Made by a program: the position numbers and the translations under genes
In this document: piece by piece, positions 36,544-44,764 of the stretch
How positions within the stretch are numbered: position 1 is the stretch's first letter
Layout of the letters: each line of letters opens with the position of its first letter
Assembly: GCF_001718415.1 (NCBI RefSeq)
Contig: NZ_CP013378.1
Span: 2,728,001-2,792,000 of the forward strand
Length of the DNA stretch: 64,000 nucleotides
Direction: 5' to 3'
From: Burkholderia pseudomultivorans
GTDB lineage: Bacteria; Pseudomonadota; Gammaproteobacteria; Burkholderiales; Burkholderiaceae
The notes under the pieces: model-generated
Databases searched by the model: none
Told to the model about the DNA's origin: nothing
Seen by the model: only the letters and a program-made list of their open reading frames with translations

Positions 36544-36582
36544 CGCGCACCGGCCCGTTCGACCGGGCCGGTGCGCGGTTTT
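36544..36582 (+). terminator. Rho-independent terminator of the acyl-CoA dehydrogenase gene
   Basis: CGCGCACCGGCCCG (36544-36557) pairs perfectly with CGGGCCGGTGCGCG (36564-36577) over 14 bp with a six-base loop, and GTTTT follows. It lies 9 bases after the stop codon. It is the clearest intrinsic terminator in the window. Confidence 0.88.
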
Positions 36583-36656
36583 CATGAACGCATCGTGCGG
36601 GATCGTCCCGCGCATCGTACGAATGCCCGGCCACGCCGCGCAAGGAGAGTGTCAGC

Positions 36657-37637
36657 ATGAAAGCCCTGTTGTGTACCGCATTCGGCCCGATCGACAGCCT
36701 GCGAATCGACGACGTGGCGGCGCCCGAACCGGCCGCCGGCCAGGTGCGGATTCGCGTGAAGGCAGCGTCGCTCAATTTCCCCGACGCGCTGATCGTCCAG
36801 GGGCTGTACCAGGTAAAGCCGGCGCTGCCGTTCTCGCCCGGTGCCGAACTGGCCGGCGTGATCGACGCGGTCGGCGAGGGCGTGAGCGCATGGCAGCCCG
36901 GCGACGCGGTCGTCGCGTTTACCGGCCATGGCGGTTTCGCCGAGCAGTGCGTCGCCGACCTGCATCAGATCGCCGCGCTGCCGCCCGGCATGACGTTCGA
37001 GCAGGGCGCGACGCTGGTGCTCGCCTACGGCACGTCGCTGCACGCGCTGCAGCAGCGCGCGAGGCTGCAGGCGGGCGAGACGCTGCTCGTGCTCGGCGCG
37101 GCGGGCGGCGTCGGGCTTGCCGCGATCGAGATCGCGAAAGCGCTCGGCGCGCGCGTCATCGCGGCCGCGTCGAGCGCCGACAAGCTCGCGCTGTGTCGCG
37201 CGGCGGGCGCCGACGAGACGATCGACTACGCGACCGAGGATCTGCGTCGCCGCGTCGACGAGCTGACCGGCGGGCGCGGCGCGGACGTGGTCTACGATCC
37301 GGTCGGCGGCGCATACAGCGAAGCGGCGTTGCGGGCGACCGCGTGGCGCGGCCGGTTCCTCGTGGTCGGCTTTGCCGCCGGCGAGATCCCGAAGATCGCG
37401 CTGAACCTTGCGCTGCTCAGGGAGCGCGACATCCTCGGCGTATTCTGGGGCGACGCGATGCGGCGCGACCCCGCGCAGCACGCCGCGAACATGCGCCAGC
37501 TCGCGGAATGGTTCGCATCGGGCAAGGTGCGGCCCGCGATCACCGAGCGCGTGCCGCTCGCGGGCGCGGCGGACGCGATTGCGCGAATGGCGAACCGGCA
37601 AGTCAAGGGCAAGGTGGTGATCCTGCCGGAGGCCTGA
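36657..37637 (+). CDS. NADPH:quinone oxidoreductase family protein (zinc-independent MDR)
   Basis: A 326-residue medium-chain dehydrogenase/reductase of the quinone-oxidoreductase class. The N-terminal part has PFSPGAELAGVIDAVG and the Rossmann motif LGAAGGVGLAAIEIAKALG is near 145-163. Zinc ligands of alcohol dehydrogenases are missing, as expected for QOR. Relatives reduce quinones or enoyl compounds with NADPH. AAGGAG lies about nine bases before the ATG. It follows the acyl-CoA dehydrogenase but is separated by its terminator. Confidence 0.9.
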   Translation: MKALLCTAFGPIDSLRIDDVAAPEPAAGQVRIRVKAASLNFPDALIVQGLYQVKPALPFSPGAELAGVIDAVGEGVSAWQPGDAVVAFTGHGGFAEQCVADLHQIAALPPGMTFEQGATLVLAYGTSLHALQQRARLQAGETLLVLGAAGGVGLAAIEIAKALGARVIAAASSADKLALCRAAGADETIDYATEDLRRRVDELTGGRGADVVYDPVGGAYSEAALRATAWRGRFLVVGFAAGEIPKIALNLALLRERDILGVFWGDAMRRDPAQHAANMRQLAEWFASGKVRPAITERVPLAGAADAIARMANRQVKGKVVILPEA

Positions 37638-37663
37638 GCCGGTTCTGTCGCGACGCTGTCGGT

Positions 37664-37681
37664 GCGTGCCGCCCGGCACGC
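37664..37681. terminator. Bidirectional terminator between convergent genes
   Basis: GCGTGCCG (37664-37671) and CGGCACGC (37674-37681) form a perfect 8-bp hairpin between the stop codons of the quinone oxidoreductase and OmpA genes. No T-run on either side. Confidence 0.45.
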
Positions 37682-37740
37682 TCGCGCACGACTGCGCCGG
37701 GCTTGCCGACGCGCGACGCACGCGGCCGGGCGTCGACGCA

Positions 37741-38448
37741 TCACGGCGGCGACGGCATCGCGTCGCGCGCATCGTCGCGCGCAAAGCTGACGATCTCGAC
37801 GCGGCGATCCGGCTGCAGGCAGGCGACGAGCCGGTCGTGCGGCATCGTGTCGGCGCACTGCGCGATCGGATCCTGTGCGCCGAACCCGCGTGCGTCGATG
37901 CGGTCGGCCGGGATGCCGTGCTCGACGAGCAGCGCCTTCACCGCGTTCGCGCGACGCTGGGACAGTTGCTGGTTGTAGGCCGCGGAGCCGAGCCGGTCGG
38001 TGTAGCCGCGAACCTCGATGCGCCCGAAACGGGTGGCGCTCAGTCTCGCCGCGATCTCGCGGATGTCCGCGCGTCCGCCCGGCAGGATGTCGGCGAGGTC
38101 GCCGCGATCGAACGCGAACAGCGCGTCGGCCGACAGCCGCATCACCTGTGCGACCGGCGCGGCGGGCGGCGGCATCGCGACGCGTCGTTCGACCGCGGTC
38201 CAGTGGCCGGGCACCCAGACGTAGCGGCCGTACTGCCAGCCCCAGTAGCCGCGCTCCCACGCATAGCCGACGCGCGGCGCCGGCGCCGTTTCATGGACGG
38301 GCGCCGGCGGGGCCAGCACCATCACCTGCGCGGACGCAGGCGCAATGTCGGCGAACCATGCGGCGGCGAGTATGCCGCAGCCGGCGACGGCGATGGCGAG
38401 GCGAGGACGCCGGAGGGCGGCATCGTAACGGGAAGAGGCGTGTTTCAT
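37741..38448 (-). CDS. OmpA-family outer-membrane protein with YxWxPGHW segment
   Basis: A 235-residue envelope protein. It has an N-terminal signal or anchor (LAIAVAGCGILAAAWFADIA), a proline-rich part, the aromatic repeat YWGWQYGRYVWVPGHW (about 68-83) seen in many Burkholderia envelope proteins, and a C-terminal OmpA domain (IEVRGYTDRLGSAAYNQQLS, then RRANAVKALL). The OmpA domain binds peptidoglycan non-covalently. It is probably periplasmic or outer-membrane associated, with no N-terminal beta-barrel visible. Confidence 0.87.
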   Translation of the reverse strand: MKHASSRYDAALRRPRLAIAVAGCGILAAAWFADIAPASAQVMVLAPPAPVHETAPAPRVGYAWERGYWGWQYGRYVWVPGHWTAVERRVAMPPPAAPVAQVMRLSADALFAFDRGDLADILPGGRADIREIAARLSATRFGRIEVRGYTDRLGSAAYNQQLSQRRANAVKALLVEHGIPADRIDARGFGAQDPIAQCADTMPHDRLVACLQPDRRVEIVSFARDDARDAMPSPP

Positions 38449-38965
38449 GATGGATCGTCCAGCGTATCGGATAACGAACGGATCGCGCGGAAAGGCGTTT
38501 TCGCGCGGTGAACCAAGGCTAGCCGCTTGCCCGATGAAAAGCCTTTGCGGTGTGTAAGCAAACGTCGCGGCGCACGCCCGCGAGGCGCGCGAGCGAACGG
38601 CGCGCCGTCAACCGGAGTGGCCGTTTGCGGCGAATTTCGTGCGACCTGGCGGGGTAACGGCGCGTAATGCGCGGTGGCCGACGAAGCGGGCGCGCGCGGT
38701 CCACTCGTTCGGCGTTTTCGGTACGTTTCCGATGCAATGCGGGCCGATCATCCGATGATCGATGCGGAAGCCGGAAACAATCGACGAGATGTGGCACGGA
38801 GTCCTGACGAACCAATCCGCAAACGCGTGTCGCTGCGCCGGTCCTGCGCGACAGGCACGCCTTCGGATGAAGGCGCGATTCCCCGGACGTTTGCTATGCT
38901 GCGCCGGTCGCGTTCGAACGGGCACACCGCAAGCGAACGGCGACCGTGACATCGGGATTCGACAG
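38449..38965 (+). other. Divergent intergenic region with a 17-base palindrome
   Basis: These 517 bases separate the OmpA gene from the NlpC/P60-like lipoprotein gene and contain no supported gene. A perfect inverted repeat, CGATCATC (38745-38752) and GATGATCG (38754-38761), sits near the middle. TATGCT near 38896 could be the -10 of the lipoprotein promoter. Confidence 0.45.
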
Positions 38966-39526
38966 ATGACGAACACGTTTATTCGCACCCTCGCGTGGAC
39001 GCTGCCGATCGCGTGCGGCCTCGCTTCCTGCGCAGCCAGCGGGCAAACCGCGCCCGTGCAATGCGACCAGCCGCTCGCGCAGCGCCTGACGCAGGCCGCA
39101 CTCGCATCGCCCGCAGCCGTGAAGCAGGACGGTTCGCTTTACGGGATGGCGCGCTGGACGCCGGCGACGCGCGCCCGCTATCTGGGCCTGACGTTTCCGG
39201 GGCTGCTGTCCTGCGCGTACACGGTGAGCGCGATTTTCCGCGAGGCCTGTCACCCGATCGGCCAGCTCGCGTCCGTCACGTCGGTCGACGCGGCGCTGTC
39301 GCGCTGGCGCAGGATCGACGATGCGGACGACCTGAAGCCGGGCGACGTGGTGTTCTGGCGGCCGCGGCGCAACGGTGTGCTGCCGTGTCCGAACACGCAC
39401 TGGCATGTGGGAATCGCCGTCGGCGACGGCAGGACGGTCGACAACGACTGGTGGTCGGGCAAGCCGGAGACGCACTCGGTGAGCCGCGTGTGCTCGACCT
39501 TCGCCTATGCGCGCCGGGCGCCGTGA
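38966..39526 (+). CDS. NlpC/P60-like putative cell-wall hydrolase lipoprotein
   Basis: A 186-residue protein with a lipobox (PIACGLASC, Cys near residue 22). A Cys in LSCAYTVSAIF and a His in HWHVGIAVGDGRTVDNDWW fit the Cys-His arrangement of NlpC/P60/CHAP peptidases, with GDVVFWRPRR between them. If so, it cleaves peptide stems of peptidoglycan from the outer-membrane inner face. The ATG at 38966 was taken because the signal peptide starts there. Assignment rests on motif order, not on a strong family match. Confidence 0.65.
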   Translation: MTNTFIRTLAWTLPIACGLASCAASGQTAPVQCDQPLAQRLTQAALASPAAVKQDGSLYGMARWTPATRARYLGLTFPGLLSCAYTVSAIFREACHPIGQLASVTSVDAALSRWRRIDDADDLKPGDVVFWRPRRNGVLPCPNTHWHVGIAVGDGRTVDNDWWSGKPETHSVSRVCSTFAYARRAP

Positions 39527-39549
39527 GCGGCGCGCGCCGAACCTGACAA

Positions 39550-39583
39550 ATTGCTGACGCGTCAATTCGATATGTTATATCAT
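39550..39583 (+). promoter_or_regulatory. Candidate promoter with Zur-like box for the TonB receptor operon
   Basis: TTGCTG (39551-39556) and TTATAT (39575-39580) are 18 bases apart and make a plausible promoter. ATGTTATATCAT (39572-39583) overlaps the -10 and differs in one base from the palindrome ATGTTATAACAT that I recall as the core of proteobacterial Zur sites. An interrupted palindrome around TGACGCGTCA overlaps the -35. Zinc control is inferred. Confidence 0.45.
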
Positions 39584-39656
39584 CCGACGTTTTCGTCGCG
39601 GGCCGCGGATGCCGGTGCGGCCCGCGACGCGACCCTGCGCATATCGACACGACGCG

Positions 39657-41858
39657 ATGAAGACGAACCTCATGCTGGCCCGGGCGGAACGGCGGCACGC
39701 CGGCCCGCGCCGGAACGAACGCGGCTGGCGCCTGCGCGCCGCGCACGGCTGCGCGACCCTGCTGGGCTGCGCGATGACGAGCGCCGGCGCGCTCGCCGCG
39801 GACGCGGTTGCCCAGGATGAGCGGCATGCGCTGCCGTCGATCGACGTCACCGCCCGCGCCACGCTCGCCGATCCGCTGACGCAGCCGCTCGAAACGGGCT
39901 CGCGGCTCGGGCTCGCGAGCCTCGACACGCCGGCGAGCGTCGAGACGGTCACGGCCGATGCGATCGATGCGCGCGGCGACCGTACGGTCCTCGACGCGGT
40001 GACGCGCACCGCGGGTTTCGCGAGCGCCCATGCGCCCGGCACCGGCGGCACGGCGCTCAGCGTGCGCGGCTTCGACGGGCAGGAATCGGTGATGACGCTG
40101 CTCGACGGCGTGCGCCTGTTTCCGGCGGCAGGCACGATCACCTTTCCGTTCGACACGTGGTCGGTCGATCGCATCGAGGTGCTGCGCGGCCCCGCGTCGG
40201 TGCTGTACGGGGAGGGCGCGATCGGCGGCGTCGTGAACGTCGTGCCGAAGCGGCCGCAACGCACGCGCGAGACGACGCTCCAGCTCGGCATCGGCGCCGA
40301 CGGCGCGAAGCGCGCCGGCTTCGACACGACGGGCGCGCTTGGCTCGCGGTTGTCCTATCGTTTCTACGCGAGCGACGCGCGCGCGAACGGGCTGGCCGAA
40401 CGAGCCGATACGCATGCGACTGCATTCGGCGGCGCACTGAAGTTCGACGCGAGCCCGCGCCTCACGCTGACGCTCGACTACGACTACGGCCGCCAGATGC
40501 CGGCGACGTACTACGGCGTGCCGGCGCCGCAGGGTGTGCTCGATTCGTCGCTGCGCAAGCTCAACTACAACGTCGGCGACGCGACCATCGCGTATTACGA
40601 CCAGTGGACGCGGCTGTCCGCCACGTACCGGCCCGCCGCCGGCGTGACGCTCGACAACCGGTTCTACTACCTGAGCTCGAACCGTCACTGGCGCAACGCC
40701 GAGCGCTACGCGCTCGACACCGCGACCGGTCGCGTCACGCGCGGCGACTACCTCGACATCGCCCATCATCAGCGGCAGGTCGGCGACCGGCTCAGCGCGC
40801 GCTTCGACGGCACGCTGGCCGGGCGCGCGAACCGCTTCGTCGTCGGCGCCGAGTTCAACCGGATCACGTTCGATGGCACCAACAACGCGCCGTACGGCGG
40901 CGAATCGACGGTCGACGCGCACGGCTTCGATCCCGGCGCGTTTGCCAGCCCGGACCCGACGGTCCTGCAGTTCAGCACGCGCGCGAACCAGTTCGCGGTG
41001 TTCGCCGAGAACCGTCTCGAAGTCCTGCCGCGCCTCGCGTGGGTGAGCGGCCTGCGCTACGACCACATCGCGTTCGGCCGCGAGCAGGCCGCGACCGGCG
41101 CGGGTTTCGACAAGCGTTTCGCGAACGTCGGCTGGCGCACCGGCTTCGTCTTCGAGATCGCGCCGACGCTGAGCGCGTATGCGCAGTACACGACGGGCGC
41201 GGAAGGCCTCGGTTCGCTCGTCACGCTGTCGGCGTCGCAGGCGAACTACCGGCTCGCGACGGGCGTGCAATGGGAGGCCGGCGTCAAGCAGACGCTGCTC
41301 GACGGTCGTGCGTACTGGACGCTCGCGCTCTACGACATCACGAAGCGCAACCTGCTCAGCACCGATCCGCTGCATCCGGCGCTGCGCCGGCAGGTCGGCC
41401 GGCAATCGTCGCGCGGCATCGAACTGACGGGCGGCGCGCGACTGCCGCACGGCTGGACGGTCGATGCGAACGTCGCGCTGCTGCGCGCGCGCTACGACGC
41501 ATTCAACCAGTCGTCGGGCGGCGCGACGGTATCGCGCGCCGGCAACGTGCCGTCGAACGTGCCGCAGCAGACGGCGAACCTGTGGCTCGGCTGGGCCTTC
41601 GCCGAACGCTGGCAGGCGAACGCGGGCGTGCGCTACGTCGGTCCGACCTATGGCGACGACGCGAACCGCGTGCAGGTGCCGTCGTACACGGTGTTCGATG
41701 CGTCGCTGCGCTGGCAGGCGAGCCCGCGCACCGAGCTCGCACTGTACCTGCGCAATCTCGCGAACCGCACCTACGCGGTGACGACGTCGAACGGCGGCGA
41801 GCAATGGCTGCTCGGTCCGTCGCGCGCGGCGGAACTCGTCGCGACGATGCGCTTCTAG
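39657..41858 (+). CDS. TonB-dependent outer-membrane receptor (metal-chelate type)
   Basis: A 733-residue TonB-dependent receptor. After a long basic signal region ending AGALAADA, the plug domain starts IDVTARATLADPL and carries VRGFDGQESVMTLLDGVRLF and VDRIEVLRGPASVLYGEGA. The barrel ends with a terminal Phe in LVATMRF. It takes up a metal chelate across the outer membrane using TonB energy. A FecBCD-type importer follows immediately. The upstream Zur-like box (39572-39583) suggests a zinc-related ligand; a siderophore or cobalamin-like ligand cannot be excluded. Confidence 0.92.
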   Translation: MKTNLMLARAERRHAGPRRNERGWRLRAAHGCATLLGCAMTSAGALAADAVAQDERHALPSIDVTARATLADPLTQPLETGSRLGLASLDTPASVETVTADAIDARGDRTVLDAVTRTAGFASAHAPGTGGTALSVRGFDGQESVMTLLDGVRLFPAAGTITFPFDTWSVDRIEVLRGPASVLYGEGAIGGVVNVVPKRPQRTRETTLQLGIGADGAKRAGFDTTGALGSRLSYRFYASDARANGLAERADTHATAFGGALKFDASPRLTLTLDYDYGRQMPATYYGVPAPQGVLDSSLRKLNYNVGDATIAYYDQWTRLSATYRPAAGVTLDNRFYYLSSNRHWRNAERYALDTATGRVTRGDYLDIAHHQRQVGDRLSARFDGTLAGRANRFVVGAEFNRITFDGTNNAPYGGESTVDAHGFDPGAFASPDPTVLQFSTRANQFAVFAENRLEVLPRLAWVSGLRYDHIAFGREQAATGAGFDKRFANVGWRTGFVFEIAPTLSAYAQYTTGAEGLGSLVTLSASQANYRLATGVQWEAGVKQTLLDGRAYWTLALYDITKRNLLSTDPLHPALRRQVGRQSSRGIELTGGARLPHGWTVDANVALLRARYDAFNQSSGGATVSRAGNVPSNVPQQTANLWLGWAFAERWQANAGVRYVGPTYGDDANRVQVPSYTVFDASLRWQASPRTELALYLRNLANRTYAVTTSNGGEQWLLGPSRAAELVATMRF

Positions 41859-41859
41859 C

Positions 41860-42648
41860 GTGCGCGCGCCCGTGACGCCGAAGCTCGAGATCGAGCGCGT
41901 GAGCTGGTCGCCCGGCGGGGCGGTCACGGTGCTCGACGCGGTGACGCTGACGGTGGCCGCCGGCGAGTTCGTCGGCCTCGTCGGCCCGAACGGCAGCGGC
42001 AAGACGAGCCTGCTGCGCTGCGTGTTCCGCTATGCGTGTCCCGATGCGGGCTGCGTGACGCTCGACGCGCAGGACGTATGGCGGATGCGGCCGCGCGCGG
42101 TCGCGCAGCGGATCGCGGTGCTGCAGCAGGAAGCGCCGGACGATTTCGGGCTGACGGTCGACGAACTGGTCGCGATGGGGCGCACGCCGCACCAGCGGCC
42201 GCTCGAGGCGGAGACGCACGACGATCGCCGCATCGTCGAAGCCGCGCTGCGCGACGTCGGGCTGCTCGAGCGCCGTGCGCAGCCGTTCGCGTCGCTGTCG
42301 GGCGGCGAGAAGCAGCGCGCGCTGCTGGCGCGCGCGCTTGCGCAGCAGCCCGAACTGCTGCTGCTCGACGAACCGACCAACCACCTCGATCTGCGCCATC
42401 AGCTCGAACTGCTCGCGCGCGTGCGCCGCATCGGCATCGCGACGCTCGCGACGATTCACGATCTCAACCTCGCGGCCGCCTATTGCGACCGGCTTCACGT
42501 GCTCGCGCACGGCCGGGTCGTCGCATCCGGCGCGCCGGCCGACGTGCTGACCGAAGCGCTGCTGCGCGACGTGTTCGGCGTCGCCGCGCTCGTCGATCGC
42601 CATCCGGTCACGGGCCGGCCGCGCATCACGCCGCTTCATCCGGAATGA
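41860..42648 (+). CDS. ABC transporter ATP-binding protein, FecE/BtuD type
   Basis: A 262-residue ATPase of the iron-chelate/cobalamin class. Walker A is GLVGPNGSGKTSLL, the signature LSGGEKQRALLARAL and Walker B ELLLLDEPTNHLD. The start is GTG at 41860, one base after the receptor stop, so receptor and ATPase are tightly coupled. Its last codon overlaps the ATG of the binding-protein gene (ATGA at 42645). Confidence 0.93.
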   Translation: MRAPVTPKLEIERVSWSPGGAVTVLDAVTLTVAAGEFVGLVGPNGSGKTSLLRCVFRYACPDAGCVTLDAQDVWRMRPRAVAQRIAVLQQEAPDDFGLTVDELVAMGRTPHQRPLEAETHDDRRIVEAALRDVGLLERRAQPFASLSGGEKQRALLARALAQQPELLLLDEPTNHLDLRHQLELLARVRRIGIATLATIHDLNLAAAYCDRLHVLAHGRVVASGAPADVLTEALLRDVFGVAALVDRHPVTGRPRITPLHPE

Positions 42649-43670
42649 CCGCCATGCCGATTGCCGTTTCGTCTCGACTGCCTCGCCCGTCCCGCGGCCG
42701 CTTGCGCCGGCTGCGGGTCGCCACGTTAGCTGCCGCGTTCGCCGGCGCGGCCGCGCACGCGGGCGCCTATCCCGTCACCGTGCGCAGCTGCGATCGCGAC
42801 GTGACCTTCGAGCGTGCGCCGACGCGCGCGGTCAGCAACGACGTGAACCTCACCGAGATGATGCTCGTGCTCGGACTGAAGGACCGTCTGGCCGGCTATA
42901 CGGGCATCGGCGCGTGGAAGACCGGCACCGCGCGGCTGCAGAAGGCGCTGGCCGGCGTGCCCGAACTCGCGAGCCAGTATCCGTCGCTCGAGGTGCTGGC
43001 CGCCGCGCGTGCGGATTTCTATCTGGCCGGCTGGAACTACGGGATGCACGTCGGCGGCCCGGTGACGCCGGCGACGCTCGCGCCGTTCGGCATCCGCGCC
43101 TACGAGCTGACCGAATCGTGCGCGCACGTGATGAAGCGGCCGCCCGCCTCGTTCGACGACGTGTTCCGCGACTTGCGCAACCTCGCACGCATCTTCGGCG
43201 TCGACGCGCGCGGCGAGCAGGTCGTCGGCGCGATGCGCGCGCGGCTCGCGGCCGTCGCGGCCGCACTCGGGCCCGCGACGCCGCCGCTGCGCGTGTTCGT
43301 CTACGACAGCGGCACCGACAAGCCGATGACGGCGGGCGCGCTCGCGATGCCGACCGCGCTGCTGGCGGCGGCCGGCGCGCGCAACGTGATGGACGACCTG
43401 CCGCGCAGCTGGACGCAGGTGAGCTGGGAAAGCGTCGTCGCGCGCGATCCGCAGGCGATCGTGATCGTCGACTACTCGGCCGTGACGGCCGCGCAGAAGC
43501 AGCAGTTCCTGCTGAGCCAGCCCGCGCTCGCGGGCGTCGCCGCGATCCGCGAGCGGCGCTTCGTCGTGATTCCGTACGATGCGGCGACGCCGGGCCCCGA
43601 GAACGTCGCGGCCGTCGAGACGCTGGCGCGCGCGCTGCATCCGGCCGCATTCGCGCGGCCGTCGAAATGA
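42645..43670 (+). CDS. ABC transporter substrate-binding protein, FecB/BtuF-like
   Basis: A 341-residue periplasmic binding protein of the helical-backbone class used for metal chelates. A Sec signal (LRVATLAAAFAGAAAHAG) leads to AYPVTVRSCDRDVTFERAP and then VSNDVNLTEMMLVLGLKDR, the usual first lobe. The ATG overlaps the stop of the ATPase gene. The sequence is closer in feel to the binding proteins of uncommon chelates than to FhuD or FecB. The ligand remains open. Confidence 0.9.
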   Translation: MTAMPIAVSSRLPRPSRGRLRRLRVATLAAAFAGAAAHAGAYPVTVRSCDRDVTFERAPTRAVSNDVNLTEMMLVLGLKDRLAGYTGIGAWKTGTARLQKALAGVPELASQYPSLEVLAAARADFYLAGWNYGMHVGGPVTPATLAPFGIRAYELTESCAHVMKRPPASFDDVFRDLRNLARIFGVDARGEQVVGAMRARLAAVAAALGPATPPLRVFVYDSGTDKPMTAGALAMPTALLAAAGARNVMDDLPRSWTQVSWESVVARDPQAIVIVDYSAVTAAQKQQFLLSQPALAGVAAIRERRFVVIPYDAATPGPENVAAVETLARALHPAAFARPSK

Positions 43671-44725
43671 GCGCGCGCGCCGGTGTCGCGATGGCCGCGT
43701 CGCGCCGGTACGCGCGCATGGCGGCGCCGGCGCTCGCCGTGCTGCTGGTCGCGTCGGTCGTCGTGTCGGTGACGTTCGGCCCCGCGCCGATCGCGATGCC
43801 GCTGGCGGGGCGGATCGTCGCCGCGCACCTCGCGGACGTGTTCGGTCACGGCAGCCCGCCTGCGCTCGCGTGGAGCGCCGGCGACGATGCGATCGTCTGG
43901 CTGATCCGGATGCCGCGGGCGCTGCTCGCGGCGATCGTCGGCGCGACGCTGGCGGCGGTCGGCGTCGCGTTGCAGGCGGCCACCGCGAACCGGCTGGCCG
44001 ATCCGCATCTGCTCGGCGTGAGCTCAGGCGCGATGCTGGGCGCGGTGACGGTCACGGTCGTGTCGGGTGCGGCGTTCGGTCCGTTCACGCTGTCGGCCGC
44101 CGCATTCGCGGGCGCGCTCGCCGCGACCGGCTGCGTCGTCGCGCTCGCGTACCGGCGCGGCCGGCTCGAATCGGACCGGCTGCTGCTCGCGGGCGTGTCG
44201 GTGTCGTTCATGATGGCCGCGTTCGGCAACCTGCTGCTGTATCTCGGCGACCAGCGCGCGGCCGCGGCGGTGCTGTTCTGGATGCTCGGCGGCGTCGGGC
44301 TCGCGCGCTGGGACCTGCTGCCGGTGCCGGCCGCATGCGCGGTGCTGGCCGGCGCCGCGCTGTATGCGCGCCGGCGCGAGCTGAATGCGCTGATGTCGGG
44401 CGATGTCGCCGCGGCCGCGCTCGGCGTGCCGAGCGCGCGGATGCGCCGCGAAGTGTTCGTGATCGCGTCGTTTGCGACGGGTGCGATGGTCGCGGTGAGC
44501 GGCGCGATCGGTTTCGTCGGCCTCGTCACGCCGCATCTGTGCCGCCGCGTCGTGGGCGCCGAGCATGGCCGGCTGCTGCCGGTCGCCGCGCTGACGGGCG
44601 CGATCCTGCTGGTCTGGGCCGACGTGGTCGCGCGCACGCTCGCGGCGCCCGAGGATCTGCCGATCGGCATCGTCACCGCGCTGTTCGGCAGCCTGTTCTT
44701 CGTCGCGCTGCTGCGCCGGCGCTGA
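43667..44725 (+). CDS. ABC transporter permease, FecCD family
   Basis: A 352-residue permease with about ten helices. Family marks are LGVSSGAMLGAVTVTVVSG, the GFVGLVTPHLCRRVVG motif and the C-terminal PEDLPIGIVTALFGSLFFVALL. It starts at 43667, overlapping the previous stop by the ATGA arrangement. A single FecCD gene means the channel is a homodimer, as in BtuC. It completes a four-gene receptor-ATPase-binding protein-permease operon. Confidence 0.93.
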   Translation: MSARAGVAMAASRRYARMAAPALAVLLVASVVVSVTFGPAPIAMPLAGRIVAAHLADVFGHGSPPALAWSAGDDAIVWLIRMPRALLAAIVGATLAAVGVALQAATANRLADPHLLGVSSGAMLGAVTVTVVSGAAFGPFTLSAAAFAGALAATGCVVALAYRRGRLESDRLLLAGVSVSFMMAAFGNLLLYLGDQRAAAAVLFWMLGGVGLARWDLLPVPAACAVLAGAALYARRRELNALMSGDVAAAALGVPSARMRREVFVIASFATGAMVAVSGAIGFVGLVTPHLCRRVVGAEHGRLLPVAALTGAILLVWADVVARTLAAPEDLPIGIVTALFGSLFFVALLRRR

Positions 44726-44764
44726 TCGGCGGGCCGCGCATGCCGGTGCGTGCGACGGGCGGCC

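Noticed and set aside
39550..39656. Cobalamin riboswitch upstream of the TonB receptor
   Set aside because: The receptor-BtuFCD-like arrangement suggested one, but the 130-base gap is too short and lacks the B12-box pattern I would expect.
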